Shown piece after piece: positions 11,539-21,252 of a stretch of DNA of 64,000 nucleotides (position 1 is its first letter; each line of letters begins with the position of its first letter). The stretch is from Sphingomonas sp. PP-CE-3G-477. GTDB lineage: Bacteria > Pseudomonadota > Alphaproteobacteria > Sphingomonadales > Sphingomonadaceae. Both the position numbers and the translations under genes were made by a program. The stretch lies in contig NZ_QAOF01000002.1 of NCBI RefSeq assembly GCF_003050745.1, positions 124,001-188,000 of the forward strand, in the 5' to 3' direction. The notes beneath the pieces are model-generated. The model was not told where the DNA came from and did no database searches. It saw only the letters and a program-made list of their open reading frames with translations.

Positions 11539-12842
11539 CCCCAGGCCTGCTTGTTGCCGCCCCAGCCTCGGGCACCGGCAAGACCACCGTCATGCTCGGC
11601 CTGCTCCGTGCGCTTCGCGACGACGGGGTTGCGGTCCAGCCGTTCAAGAGCGGCCCCGACTATATCGATCCGGCGTTCCACCGCGCCGCGAGCGGCCGGG
11701 CATCGTTCAACCTCGATAGCTGGTCGATGCCCGCCGTCATGCTCGATACGCTCGCGGCGAAGGCCGACGATGCCGACTTCGCGCTTGCCGAAGGATCGAT
11801 GGGGCTGTTCGACGGCGTTGCCAGACCGGGCGAGACCGGCAACGGCGCCAGCGCAGACATCGCTCGCCGGATGGGCTGGCCGGTCGTCTTGGTGATCGAC
11901 GTTTCCGGCCAGGCACAGTCCGCCGCCGCCACCGCGCTCGGGTTCAGCCGTTACGATCCCAGCGTGCCGATCGCCGGTGTCATCCTCAATCGCGTCGCCA
12001 GTCCGCGGCACGAACGTCTCGCGCGCGCCGGCATGGACGCGGTCGGCATCCGCGTGTTCGGTGCCTTGCCGAGGCGCGGCGACCTGAAGCTGCCGGAACG
12101 TCATCTTGGGCTCGTCCAGGCGGTCGAGCACGCCGACCTCGACGCGCGGATCGACGAGTATGCGACATTCCTGCGCGCGCACGTCGATATCCCAGCGCTC
12201 CGGGAAGCTGCCGCTACGACCGCGCAATCCGTGCCCTACGAAGCCTGGGTCCGCCCCCCGGCGCAGCGGATCGCATTGGCGCAGGATGCCGCGTTCTCGT
12301 TCACCTATGCGCACGTCCTGGAGGGCTGGCGCGGGGCAGGGGCTGAAGTGCTGCGGTTTTCACCGCTTGCCGACGAGGCGCCCGCATCCGACGCCGACAT
12401 AGTCTGGCTACCCGGCGGCTATCCCGAACTCCATGCCGGACGCCTCAGCGAAGCGCGCAGTTTCCACGCCGCTCTCGCCGAGCATGCCGAGACGCGCCCC
12501 GTCCACGGCGAGTGCGGCGGCTACATGGCGCTGGGCGAGGGGCTGATCGACGCCGACGGGACACGCCACCGGATGGCCGGACTGCTCGGCCTCGTCACCA
12601 GTTATGCGCAGCGAAAGATGCATCTCGGCTATCGACGAGCGTCGCTGCTAGCACCGATGGCGGGCTTCGCGCAGGGCGCCAAACTCGCAGGGCACGAGTT
12701 CCACTATTCGACGATCCTCGAACAGCCCGACGCGCCACTAGCCGATGTCGTGGATGCTCAGGGAGAGGCAGTGCCGGAAACGGGCTCCCGTCGCGGACGC
12801 GTGACGGGTACGTTCTTCCACATGATCGCGCCTGTTTCATGA
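11535..12842 (+). CDS. cobB: CobB, hydrogenobyrinic acid a,c-diamide synthase
   Basis: 435-aa glutamine-dependent amidotransferase that amidates the a and c side chains to give the substrate for CobN. The N-terminal DTB/CobB P-loop is AASGTGKTT (about residues 9-17), followed by [10 protein letters not shown]. The C-terminal class I glutaminase-like domain has its cysteine in HGECGGYM (about residues 323-330). The start overlaps cobM and the stop overlaps cobA, both as ATGA. Length is normal. Confidence 0.96.
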   Translation: MTPGLLVAAPASGTGKTTVMLGLLRALRDDGVAVQPFKSGPDYIDPAFHRAASGRASFNLDSWSMPAVMLDTLAAKADDADFALAEGSMGLFDGVARPGETGNGASADIARRMGWPVVLVIDVSGQAQSAAATALGFSRYDPSVPIAGVILNRVASPRHERLARAGMDAVGIRVFGALPRRGDLKLPERHLGLVQAVEHADLDARIDEYATFLRAHVDIPALREAAATTAQSVPYEAWVRPPAQRIALAQDAAFSFTYAHVLEGWRGAGAEVLRFSPLADEAPASDADIVWLPGGYPELHAGRLSEARSFHAALAEHAETRPVHGECGGYMALGEGLIDADGTRHRMAGLLGLVTSYAQRKMHLGYRRASLLAPMAGFAQGAKLAGHEFHYSTILEQPDAPLADVVDAQGEAVPETGSRRGRVTGTFFHMIAPVS

Positions 12843-13558
12843 CGGGGTTCGTGTCCTTCGTCGGCTCGGGCCCTGGCGATCCCGAGTTGCTGACATTGAA
12901 GGCCGTGGCGCGGTTGCAGGCTGCGGACGCGGTATTGTTCGACGACCTGTCCTCGGCGGTACTCGGCCACGCCCGCCACGGTGCCGATCTGGTCGCGGTC
13001 GGCAAGCGTGCCGGCCGGCCTTCGCCGAGCCAGGCGCACGTCTCGCAACTCCTCGTCGAGTACGCCCGAACCGGCATCCGCGTCGTCCGGCTTAAATCGG
13101 GCGACGCCGGCATGTTCGGCCGGCTCGAGGAAGAGATCGTCGCACTGCGAGCGGCAGGCATCCCGTTCGAGATAGTCCCGGGCATCAGCGCCGCGAGCGC
13201 CGCCGCGGCCGCTGCGCAGATTCCGCTCACACGCAGGCTCAGCGCGCGGCGCGTCCAGTTCGTGACAGGCCACGACGTCACCGGCGATCTGCCCGAGCAG
13301 CGCAACATGGCCGCCCTCGCGGATCCCGAGGCAACGACGGTGGTCTTCATGCCCAAGCGAACCTTCCCCGCGCTGGCCGCATCGCTGATCGCGCATGGCC
13401 TGTCGCCCGACACGCCGGCGATGATTGCCGAAAATATCGGGCACCCCGACCAGAGCCTGGCGCGCTCGACGATCGCAGAGCTTGCCGCGCGATTGCAGGA
13501 GGGCTTTTCCGGCAAGCCCGCGCTCATCCTCTACGGCCCGCTGATGGACGCGGAATGA
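12839..13558 (+). CDS. cobA: CobA, uroporphyrinogen-III C-methyltransferase (SUMT)
   Basis: 239-aa TP_methylase making precorrin-2 from uroporphyrinogen III, the entry step of the corrinoid branch. Seen: VGSGPGDPELLTLKA at the N-terminus, RLKSGDAGMFGR in the SAM site, and the ITRR-like segment IPLTRRLSARRVQFVTGH. It is a stand-alone SUMT without the CysG dehydrogenase/ferrochelatase part. ATG 12839 overlaps the cobB stop; the longer frame from 12512 lies within cobB. The stop overlaps cobF. Confidence 0.95.
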   Translation: MTGFVSFVGSGPGDPELLTLKAVARLQAADAVLFDDLSSAVLGHARHGADLVAVGKRAGRPSPSQAHVSQLLVEYARTGIRVVRLKSGDAGMFGRLEEEIVALRAAGIPFEIVPGISAASAAAAAAQIPLTRRLSARRVQFVTGHDVTGDLPEQRNMAALADPEATTVVFMPKRTFPALAASLIAHGLSPDTPAMIAENIGHPDQSLARSTIAELAARLQEGFSGKPALILYGPLMDAE

Positions 13559-14313
13559 TCGACCTTCACCTCATCGGCATCGGTACGGGCAATCCGCAGC
13601 ATCTCACGCTGGCCGCGATCGCGGCGATGAACGCTGCCGACCTCATCCTCCTGCCGCGCAAGGGTGACGCGAAGTCGGACCTGATCGATCTTCGCCGGAC
13701 GATCTGCGCGGACGTCGTGGCCGGCGCCACGCGCATCGTCGAGTTCGATCTTCCGCAACGCGAGCCGGACTCGCCGTACCTCGATGCGGTCGATCACTGG
13801 CATGATGCGATCGCCGATGCGTGGACCGGCCAAATCGCCGCGCATCTGCCTAACGGCGGTAAGCTGGCGTTGCTCGTGTGGGGCGATCCGTCGCTGTACG
13901 ACAGCAGTTTGCGGATCGCCGATCGGTTGCGGGAGCGCGGCATGGCGATCCGTGTCCATGTCGAACCCGGCATCACCAGTCTTCAAGTGCTCACTGCCGC
14001 GCACGTCATTCCCCTCAACACGCTTGCCGCGCCGGTGCTGATCACGACGGGGCGCCGGTTGCGGGCAGGGGGCTGGCCGGAGGGGGTGGATACGCTCGCG
14101 GTGATGCTCGACGGCGGATGCGCATTCGAGACGCTCGCAGACGAACGCATTGCGATCTGGTGGGGCGCCTATCTCGGCATGCCGAACCAGTCGTTGATCG
14201 CTGGCCCGCTGAGACAGGTCGGCGCGCAGATCGTCCGCACCCGCGCTTCGCTCCGCGCAGAGCATGGCTGGATCATGGATATCTACCTGCTCCGCCGGGA
14301 ATGGCGCGTCTGA
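13555..14313 (+). CDS. cobF: CobF, precorrin-6A synthase (deacetylating)
   Basis: 252-aa TP_methylase that methylates C1 with loss of the extruded acetyl group, found only in the aerobic pathway. Seen: IGIGTGNPQHLTL at the N-terminus, LLPRKGD shortly after, and LLVWGDPSLYDS in the SAM site. It is the last gene of the cob series: 110 bp of non-coding sequence follow, and no later B12 genes appear. ATG 13555 overlaps the cobA stop by 4 bp. Confidence 0.95.
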   Translation: MIDLHLIGIGTGNPQHLTLAAIAAMNAADLILLPRKGDAKSDLIDLRRTICADVVAGATRIVEFDLPQREPDSPYLDAVDHWHDAIADAWTGQIAAHLPNGGKLALLVWGDPSLYDSSLRIADRLRERGMAIRVHVEPGITSLQVLTAAHVIPLNTLAAPVLITTGRRLRAGGWPEGVDTLAVMLDGGCAFETLADERIAIWWGAYLGMPNQSLIAGPLRQVGAQIVRTRASLRAEHGWIMDIYLLRREWRV

Positions 14314-14424
14314 CCGCCCTGCTTGCTGCAGGCTAAAATGAACGCACGATTGACGCGCCGTTCAGGTGCCGTGCCGGTTTTGGATCATAAGTCGAGCCGA
14401 TCGAGGAAATGACGGAGTTCGACC

Positions 14425-14547
14425 ATGCTCAGGATCGTCATGATCGTCTTTGCGACGATATGGGGAGCATCGATGCTGTTCGGGGTGACGCTGCTCGTCG
14501 GCAGCCACTATTCGGCGCGCATCCGGCGGTTCGTGACCGGCGACTAG
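14425..14547 (+). CDS. Possible 40-aa single-pass membrane protein
   Basis: Short frame starting ATG 14425, with one hydrophobic helix at about residues 4-26 (IVMIVFATIWGASMLFGVTL) followed by a short basic tail (ARIRRFV). A weak GGAG (14414-14417) lies upstream. It sits alone between cobF and a minus-strand gene. I do not recognise a family. Composition is compatible with a real small membrane protein, but a frame this short can arise by chance, so confidence is limited. Confidence 0.4.
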   Translation: MLRIVMIVFATIWGASMLFGVTLLVGSHYSARIRRFVTGD

Positions 14548-14626
14548 GTCATCCGGCTTTCTGGGAAGTGTGAGCCGACGGCCGGCGCGTCCTGGAAGAC
14601 GATCGCCGGCCGTCAGCTTGCCGCCG

Positions 14627-14896
14627 TTATTCGAGGTCGTTCTCGTCTACGACGATCGTCGAAGCCCCAGGCTTGCGCTCCAGCGCTGCCAGGCACGCAT
14701 CGACGATATCGTCGTTGAACCGGTTGAACAGCTCGATGCCGTCATCCTCGGGCTCGTCGCCGCTCAACTCCTTGAGAACCGCGTATTTTACCGCGAACTC
14801 ATATTCGTCGCCGTCGAACTCGCCGAGAAACTCGATCTGCTTCTGGATGTCGTTGTCGACGATGCTCGACTGATCGATTTCTAATGCGCTGGCCAT
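14627..14896 (-). CDS. Small acidic hypothetical protein (89 aa)
   Basis: Acidic, soluble protein of 89 residues with many Asp and Glu and no membrane segment or signal. The frame extends to 14965, but ATG 14896 has AGGAG about 8 bases upstream, while the added N-terminus is Arg/Cys-rich and looks non-coding. The predicted product begins MASALEIDQSS and ends in VVDENDLE. I do not recognise the family. No obvious operon partner: it faces cobF and is divergent from the DUF1826 gene. Confidence 0.6.
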   Translation of the reverse strand: MASALEIDQSSIVDNDIQKQIEFLGEFDGDEYEFAVKYAVLKELSGDEPEDDGIELFNRFNDDIVDACLAALERKPGASTIVVDENDLE

Positions 14897-15027
14897 GTCG
14901 GAACTCCTGAGGTTTGCCCGCCTACTGCCTGCGCTCGGGCAACAGCGCAAGCGTCGGCGCAGCAAGCAAAACTATGCGAGGCTTCGAGCGGGTTGACCTT
15001 TTGTCGAGACGATGACACGAACGCGGC

Positions 15028-15690
15028 ATGATACAACATCTCATTGAGCGCTTTGCGCAACGAATGCCGATGGATGCACGTGAAAAAGAGCCTGCGTCAT
15101 GTGCCGCAGTGGCGATCGGACGTGGTCCGGCAATCCTGGAGCGCATCATGGACGAAACCGTGCATCTGGCGATCTGGCAACGGCCTGCGCCGGAGTACGG
15201 CGCGGCGGTAAGCGAACTGGAATGGGATGCGATCGACGACATCGACGACGAGATGGATGTCGTCGACGTACCGCGGGCGTTACCCATATCGCTGGCGGAC
15301 GCGGGATACCCGGCCGACCTGGGGCTTGCGGACGAGCTGGCCGCGCTCGCGGTGCGCTTTGCGGAGATCGTCGCGTGCGACCGTCTGCGCGTTCGGTTGG
15401 ATGTGATCAAGACCGATGCATGCCGGAAGTTTCACGCCGACAACGTGACGGTACGGTTGTTGATGCCGCTTGTCGGCCCTGGAACGCAGTGGCTCGCTGC
15501 GCGCGGGGTCCATGCCGACCCACTCGTCGCGGAGGGTCAACTGCAAATCGGCGAGGTCGGCCTGTTCAAAGGGCGGGTATGGGCGGAGCGACCGGAAATT
15601 CTCCATCGTTCGCCGCCTGTCGCGGCCACGGGGATCACGCGACTGTTGCTGGCGATCGATCCGTTGGGCGGCATCCACGATCAGCGATAA
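15028..15690 (+). CDS. DUF1826 domain protein
   Basis: 220-aa protein whose second half matches DUF1826. The diagnostic segments are DACRKFHADNV (residues about 131-141), VGPGTQWL, and the C-terminal HRSPPVAATGITRLLLAIDP. Function is unknown; members are often found beside COG0523 (CobW-like) GTPases and zinc-responsive genes, which fits a metal-related role, though cobW here is 13 kb away. An in-frame ATG at 15064 (MPMDAREK) is an alternative start. No clear Zur box is visible upstream. Confidence 0.75.
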   Translation: MIQHLIERFAQRMPMDAREKEPASCAAVAIGRGPAILERIMDETVHLAIWQRPAPEYGAAVSELEWDAIDDIDDEMDVVDVPRALPISLADAGYPADLGLADELAALAVRFAEIVACDRLRVRLDVIKTDACRKFHADNVTVRLLMPLVGPGTQWLAARGVHADPLVAEGQLQIGEVGLFKGRVWAERPEILHRSPPVAATGITRLLLAIDPLGGIHDQR

Positions 15691-15758
15691 CGGGCGTTGT
15701 AACCTCTCGTTGCTCCATGCAAGAAGAGCGTCATCACTCCTGCCATTGTGAGTCCTCG

Positions 15759-17906
15759 ATGTCGCGTTCCAGCCTGCTTCGTTCCGCTGCTCTTCTCTGT
15801 TGCATCGCCAGCGCCGCCTCGGCGCAAACCCCCTCCAAACCGATTGCCAAACTGTCGCGCGTCAATCCGCTGACCGTGCCCAGCACGCTGCCGTTCCAGG
15901 CGCCGCGCTTCGACCAGATCACCGACGCCGATTATCAGCCCGCGCTCGAACAGGGCATGGCGGAGCAGATCGCGGAGATGAAGGCGATCGCGAACAATGC
16001 GGCGGCGCCGACCTTCGCCAATACGATTGAGGCGATGGAGCGCTCGGGCCGCACGCTCGATCGCGCGAGCCAAGCGTTCTTCGGCGTGTCGCAGGCGAAC
16101 ACCAACGACGCGCTCGACGCGGTGCGGTCCGCCGAGGCGCCCAAGCTCGCGCAGCACAGCGACGCGATCTATCTCGATCCGAAGCTCTTCGCGCGCGTCC
16201 AGGCGCTGTACGCGAAGAAGGATTCGCTCGGTCTCGATGCCGAACAGAAGCAGGTGCTGGAGATCTACCACAGCGACTTCCTCCACGCTGGCGCGCAGCT
16301 GAACGATACTGACAAGGCCAAGCTGCGGTTGCTGAATACGCAGATCTCGACCGCGACGACCGACTTCCAGCAGAAGCTGCTCGCTGGGACCAAGGCGGGC
16401 GCGCTGGTGGTCGACGACAAGGCCAAGCTTGCGGGCCTGAGCGATGCGGAGATCGCAGCCGCTGCAGAGGGCGCAAAGGAGCGGGGGATGCCCGGCAAGT
16501 ACGTGCTGTCGCTCCAGAACACGACGCAGCAGCCCGCGCTCGCCTCGCTCAGCGATCGGGCGACCCGCGCGGCGCTGTTCGAGAAGAGCTGGAACCGGTC
16601 GCAGCGCGGTGACGCCAACGACACGCGCGCGCTAATCCGGACAATCGCGCAGTTGCGCGCGCAGAAGGCGCAGTTGCTCGGCTATCCGAACTATGCCGCC
16701 TATTCGCTGTACGACCAGATGGCGAAGACGCCGGCGGCGGCGAAGGGGTTCATGACCCAGCTGGTGCCCGCAACCGCCGCGGAGCAGCATCGCGAGGCGG
16801 CCGAGTTGCAGAAGACGATCGACGCGACCGGCACATCCTTCCCGCTCGCGCCGTCGGACTGGGATTTCTATTCGGACAAGGTGCGGAAAGCCAAGTACGA
16901 CCTCGACCAGAACGAGCTGAAGCCGTATTTCGAGATTTCGCGCGTGCTGACCGACGGCGTGTTCTTCGCCGCGAACCAGCTCTACGGCGTCACCTTCAAG
17001 GAACGCCGCGATATCCCTACCTATCAGCCGGACATCCGCGTGTTTACCGTCTACGACAAGGACGGCTCCGAGCTGGGGCTGATGTATTTCGATTACTGGA
17101 AGCGCGACAACAAGGCGGGCGGCGCGTGGATGTCGAACTTCGTCGGCCAGTCGAAGCTGCTGAAGACCAAGCCGGTCGTCTACAATGTCGGCAACTTCAC
17201 CAAGCCCGCGCCGGGCCAGCCCGCTTTGATCACGTTCGACGACGTGACGACGATGTTCCACGAGTTCGGCCATGCGCTGCACGGGCTGTTCGCGAACCAG
17301 ACCTATCCGCTGGTGTCGGGCACCAACACCGCGCGCGACTGGGTCGAGTTCCCGTCGCAGTTCAACGAGCATTGGGCGCTCGATCCCAAGGTGTTCGCGA
17401 ACTACGCCAAGGATTATCGCACCGGCGCGGTGATGCCCCAGGCGCTCGTCACCAAGATCAAGAACGCGGCGAAGTTCAACCAGGGCTATGAACTGGGCGA
17501 GCTGGTGGCGGCGGCGACGCTCGATCAGGACTGGCATTCGCTGCCGGCCTCGGCCGGGCCGCAGGATGTCGATGCGTTCGAGACCAAGGCGCTGAACTCG
17601 ATGGGGCTCGACACGAAGGACGTGCCGCCGCGCTATCGGACCAGCTATTTCGCGCACATCTGGGCTGGTGGCTATGCGGCCGGCTACTATGCGTATCTGT
17701 GGACGCAGATGCTCGATAACGATGCGTATGCGTGGTTCATGGCGCATGGCGGGCTGACGCGCGCGAACGGCCAGCGCTTCCGCGACATGATCCTGTCGAA
17801 GGGCCATACCGAGGATTACGGTCCGATGTTCAAGGCGTTCTACGGCAAGGATCCGGATATCGGCCCGATGCTCGAAGACCGCGGCCTGACGGCAACTGCA
17901 AAGTAA
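15759..17906 (+). CDS. dcp: M3-family dipeptidyl carboxypeptidase (Dcp), exported
   Basis: 715-aa zinc metallopeptidase of family M3 that removes C-terminal dipeptides. The HEXXH motif is HEFGH at residues 501-505 (H501, E502, H505), with the third ligand expected shortly downstream. A signal peptide is evident (residues about 1-22, hydrophobic core LLRSAALLCCIASAASA), so it is periplasmic. The open frame extends back to 15099, but ATG 15759 is the codon that produces the signal peptide. Oligopeptidase A is an alternative within the family; the leader favours Dcp. Confidence 0.9.
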   Translation: MSRSSLLRSAALLCCIASAASAQTPSKPIAKLSRVNPLTVPSTLPFQAPRFDQITDADYQPALEQGMAEQIAEMKAIANNAAAPTFANTIEAMERSGRTLDRASQAFFGVSQANTNDALDAVRSAEAPKLAQHSDAIYLDPKLFARVQALYAKKDSLGLDAEQKQVLEIYHSDFLHAGAQLNDTDKAKLRLLNTQISTATTDFQQKLLAGTKAGALVVDDKAKLAGLSDAEIAAAAEGAKERGMPGKYVLSLQNTTQQPALASLSDRATRAALFEKSWNRSQRGDANDTRALIRTIAQLRAQKAQLLGYPNYAAYSLYDQMAKTPAAAKGFMTQLVPATAAEQHREAAELQKTIDATGTSFPLAPSDWDFYSDKVRKAKYDLDQNELKPYFEISRVLTDGVFFAANQLYGVTFKERRDIPTYQPDIRVFTVYDKDGSELGLMYFDYWKRDNKAGGAWMSNFVGQSKLLKTKPVVYNVGNFTKPAPGQPALITFDDVTTMFHEFGHALHGLFANQTYPLVSGTNTARDWVEFPSQFNEHWALDPKVFANYAKDYRTGAVMPQALVTKIKNAAKFNQGYELGELVAAATLDQDWHSLPASAGPQDVDAFETKALNSMGLDTKDVPPRYRTSYFAHIWAGGYAAGYYAYLWTQMLDNDAYAWFMAHGGLTRANGQRFRDMILSKGHTEDYGPMFKAFYGKDPDIGPMLEDRGLTATAK

Positions 17907-18053
17907 TGCAGCAGCAGCGGTGCGGCGGTCTTTCGGAACGCTGCACCGCACCATATTAAATGTGTAGCGCAACGGTCATCCGACTGTCTCGCCGTGCCAA
18001 TAGGCGCAGCCCCGGGAGTGACGATCGATCGATCTCGCTAGGGGTTTTCAAGA

Positions 18054-20468
18054 ATGACGATGTTTTCTCGTACGGCCGCGCGGCTGTTGTGCGGCGCTAT
18101 CGGTTTTGTCGTGGTCGGCGTGCCAATAACCGCAACGGCGCAGTCGCTGGTTGTGAAGGACGCGCAGCCGGGTTCGCCTGCTCCAGTGGCCGATCCGGCC
18201 GATCCAGCAACCCCGCCTGCCGGGCAGGATGATACGATCGTCGTCACCGGCGCGAACACGCGATCGGTGACGCAGGTCAGCGGCGTCGACATGCAGAAGA
18301 TCCTTCCCGGCGTCAGCCCGTTGAAGGCGCTGCAAACGCTGCCGGGCGTCACCTTCCTGACCGCTGATCCATGGGGCAACAACGAGCAGAACATCTCGCT
18401 GTTCGTCCACGGCTTCAACGCGCAGCAACTCGGCTACACGCTCGACGGCTTACCACTGGGCGATCAGAATTACGGAAATTACAACGGCTTGTCGCCGCAA
18501 CGTGCGATCATCTCGGAGAACGTCTCGCGCGTCACGCTGGCCAGCGGCGCGGGCGATCTCGGCACCGCATCGACCAGCAACCTCGGCGGTACGATCGATA
18601 CCTTCTCGAGCGATCCAAGAAAGGATCTCGGCGTCCAGGTCGACCAGACGCTCGGCAGCCACTCGACTTCGCGACTGTTCGCGCGGATCGACAGCGGCGA
18701 CCTGGGCAACGGCAACGCGTTCTACATCTCGGGCTCGCGGCAGAAGGCGAAGGCGTGGGATTTCAACGGTATCCAGGGCGGCTATCAGGCCAATGCCAAG
18801 TTCGTCCACGATGACTTGAACGGCAAGCTGACGCTCTACGGCGCGTTCTCGGACAAGACCGAGCCGAACGAGGATTCGACCGTCATCACGACCGCGACGC
18901 AGGCAACCGCGCCGTATGTCCGCCCGTTCGTCTATCCCGATTTCAACGCAATGCTCACCTATCTCAACTCCGGCGCGTACAAGGCTGACGGGTCGAATTA
19001 CCGCAATTACTACGGTGTAGCGGCGCGCACCGACTATCTTGGCTACGTCAAATACGACTGGAACGTCAGCGACCGCGTGACCTTCTCGAACCAGGCCTAT
19101 TACCATCACAATGACGGCGTCGGCGTCATCGGCGGTCCGATCGACGTCGCCGGTCTGCCCAAGCTGTTCTCGTTTTACTATCCAGGCCAGAACCTGACGT
19201 CGGTGTTCGGCGGCTCGGGCCTAGCCACGCGTACCACCGAATACCGGATCGACCGCGGTGGCCTCGTCTCCACCGTCGCGCTCGATCTCGGCGCACATCA
19301 TGTCGAGTTCGGCGCCTGGTACGAGCATCAGAGCTCGTCCGCATATCGCCGCTGGTATCCGTTCCCGGTCAACGATCCGAGCACGCCATACCAGCGTCCG
19401 CGCGAAGAACTGACGCCGCTGATCACGCAATATCACAGCGAAGTCCGCGTCGACGAATACCAGGCGCACATCCAAGACAGCTGGAAGGTCTTGCCGACGC
19501 TCACGATCCAGGGCGGCGTCAAGAGCACGTTCCAGAACGCGTCGCAGCGCATCCCGACGCAGCCGATCCCGGGCTCGTTCACCGGCTCGGTCGCGTTGCC
19601 GGTCGGCAAGATCGACACGCACAAATACTTCCTGCCACAGCTTGGTGCGTTGTGGGATGCGACCGACAACGAGCAGGTGTTCGTCAACGTCCAGAAGAAC
19701 ATCCGCCAGTTCCAGACGAGTGCCGCCGCCGGATTGTCGCCGTTCGCGCTCGGCAGCCAGGCGGCGTTCGACCTGTTCAAGCAGGACGTCGAGCCCGAGA
19801 CGAGCTGGACCTATGAGGCAGGCCTGCGCTCGCATCATGCACTGAACCTTGGCCCTTTGACTGGTTTCGATGGCCAGATCAGCGTGTATCACGTGGACTT
19901 CAGCAATCGCCTGCTCGGGATCAGCCCGAACCCGGTGGTGACCGCAGTCGTCAGCGGCGCGGCGATCCTGCAGAACGTCGGTGCGGTGAAGACCGACGGG
20001 TTCGACATCGCGGGCACGTTCCGGTTCGGCTCGCACTTCTCGTTCTATCATGCGCTGTCGTACAACAATTCGCGCTACGAGGAGAACTACATCAGCGGGA
20101 CGAGCACCGTCGCGACGGCGGGCAAGAAGGTGCCGGGCAGCCCCGACTGGCTCAACAAGTTCACCGCCTCGGCCAATTACGGCATCTTCGACGCGCAGCT
20201 CGTCGGCGACTATATCGGCAAGCGGTTCGCGACCTATACCAACGACCTGTCGGTGCCGTCCTACTTCACGCTGTCGGGCCGCATCGCCGCGCACGTACCG
20301 TTGTCGGAAGGGCAGGTCGTGAAGACGGCGACGGTCAGCCTGAACGTCACGAACATCACCAACAAACGCGCCGCCTCGACGCTCAGCATCGGCGCGGCGA
20401 GCGGAACGTTCAACCAGTTCCCGGTAGCACCCCGCCAGGTGTTCGGGACGATCAGCGTCGGCTTCTGA
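18054..20468 (+). CDS. TonB-dependent outer-membrane receptor
   Basis: 804-aa receptor with a signal peptide (cleavage near ATAQS, residue about 29), a TonB-box-like segment DDTIVVTGA at about 59-67, a plug domain with ALQTLPGV and FVHGFNAQQLGYTLDGLPLGDQ, and a beta barrel ending in aromatic Phe (FGTISVGF). The substrate cannot be read from the sequence. A second ATG (18060) could also serve as start. A 147-bp gap with no recognised operator separates it from dcp. Confidence 0.88.
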   Translation: MTMFSRTAARLLCGAIGFVVVGVPITATAQSLVVKDAQPGSPAPVADPADPATPPAGQDDTIVVTGANTRSVTQVSGVDMQKILPGVSPLKALQTLPGVTFLTADPWGNNEQNISLFVHGFNAQQLGYTLDGLPLGDQNYGNYNGLSPQRAIISENVSRVTLASGAGDLGTASTSNLGGTIDTFSSDPRKDLGVQVDQTLGSHSTSRLFARIDSGDLGNGNAFYISGSRQKAKAWDFNGIQGGYQANAKFVHDDLNGKLTLYGAFSDKTEPNEDSTVITTATQATAPYVRPFVYPDFNAMLTYLNSGAYKADGSNYRNYYGVAARTDYLGYVKYDWNVSDRVTFSNQAYYHHNDGVGVIGGPIDVAGLPKLFSFYYPGQNLTSVFGGSGLATRTTEYRIDRGGLVSTVALDLGAHHVEFGAWYEHQSSSAYRRWYPFPVNDPSTPYQRPREELTPLITQYHSEVRVDEYQAHIQDSWKVLPTLTIQGGVKSTFQNASQRIPTQPIPGSFTGSVALPVGKIDTHKYFLPQLGALWDATDNEQVFVNVQKNIRQFQTSAAAGLSPFALGSQAAFDLFKQDVEPETSWTYEAGLRSHHALNLGPLTGFDGQISVYHVDFSNRLLGISPNPVVTAVVSGAAILQNVGAVKTDGFDIAGTFRFGSHFSFYHALSYNNSRYEENYISGTSTVATAGKKVPGSPDWLNKFTASANYGIFDAQLVGDYIGKRFATYTNDLSVPSYFTLSGRIAAHVPLSEGQVVKTATVSLNVTNITNKRAASTLSIGAASGTFNQFPVAPRQVFGTISVGF

Positions 20469-20504
20469 TGCGGTGGGGGGCCTCGGGTTTGCCGGGGCCT
20501 CCTA

Positions 20505-21140
20505 CTACGCGTCGGTCGACGTCGGGAACACCGTCGAAGGATCGCCGGGTTGCCAGGGCGCAGGGCGTATCATGACCCAAGCGAACAGCGCCGATGCGAG
20601 GTGCATCGCCAGCCACGCGTGTAGCCGCTCGAACGGCAAACCATCGAAATAGGATCGATCGGTTTGCGCGAACTGGCGGACGAACGGCATGATCGCAAGA
20701 TCAGTCATCGACTGCGGGCCGCTGCCCAGACTGCCGGTAGCACGGAGCCGCTCGTCCAAGTCGCGGAGCAGGACGGTCGCGGCGCCGCGGTGCTCGATCG
20801 GATCGACATCGTAGCGGTTGGCATATTTGTAGCGGTCGAGATGGTGTTTGAATTCGCCGTCGTTCGTTGCGATCAACCCGGCGTCGCTACCAGTCGGCCA
20901 TTCAGCATCGCGTGTGTTCGCACAGGCCCAGCGCATGATGTCTAGACTCTGGTCGATAATCGTCCCGTCCGGCAGCACTAGCACCGGCACGGTTCCCTTG
21001 GGCGACGCGTCGATCATCGCCGCCGGCTTGTCCCGCAAGACGATCTCGCGCAGCTCGACACGACGGTCGTTCGCCGCAATCGCGAGCCGTGCGCGCATCG
21101 CGTAGGGGCAGCGTCGGAAGCTGTAGAGGACCGGTATCAT
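20505..21140 (-). CDS. Glutathione S-transferase-like protein
   Basis: 211-aa protein with a thioredoxin-fold N-terminus opening MIPVLYSFRRCPYAMRARLA; Cys11 in CPYA is the likely active-site residue, as in omega/SspA-like transferases. KGTVPVLVLPDG gives the conserved cis-Pro, and DQSLDIMRW binds the gamma-glutamyl part. The C-terminal helical domain follows (about 90-211). The frame continues upstream to 21224, but ATG 21140 gives the standard N-terminus. Substrate unknown. Confidence 0.8.
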   Translation of the reverse strand: MIPVLYSFRRCPYAMRARLAIAANDRRVELREIVLRDKPAAMIDASPKGTVPVLVLPDGTIIDQSLDIMRWACANTRDAEWPTGSDAGLIATNDGEFKHHLDRYKYANRYDVDPIEHRGAATVLLRDLDERLRATGSLGSGPQSMTDLAIMPFVRQFAQTDRSYFDGLPFERLHAWLAMHLASALFAWVMIRPAPWQPGDPSTVFPTSTDA

Positions 21141-21194
21141 GCGCCGGCCTATAGCGAAACGCTGCGCCTTGGTCGCCTGATCGCCGCTCCCTCT

Positions 21195-21243
21195 TCGACG
21201 TTCCCAACCGATGTTGCTCTGCAACCTCGGTTGGGAACGTCGA
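21195..21243. repeat. 17-bp perfect inverted repeat, hairpin at the 3' end of the siderophore receptor gene
   Basis: Arms at 21195-21211 and 21227-21243 (TCGACGTTCCCAACCGA and its complement). The loop itself contains a second stem, GTTGC/GCAAC. It begins 9 bases after the receptor stop codon on the minus strand and probably acts as a terminator or mRNA 3' stabiliser. No T-run follows on either strand. Confidence 0.7.
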
Positions 21244-21252
21244 TAGCTTGGG

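Noticed and set aside
15010..15045. Possible Zur box before the DUF1826 gene (GATACAACATCTC region)
   Set aside because: Only a partial palindrome, overlapping the start codon; not distinguishable from chance.
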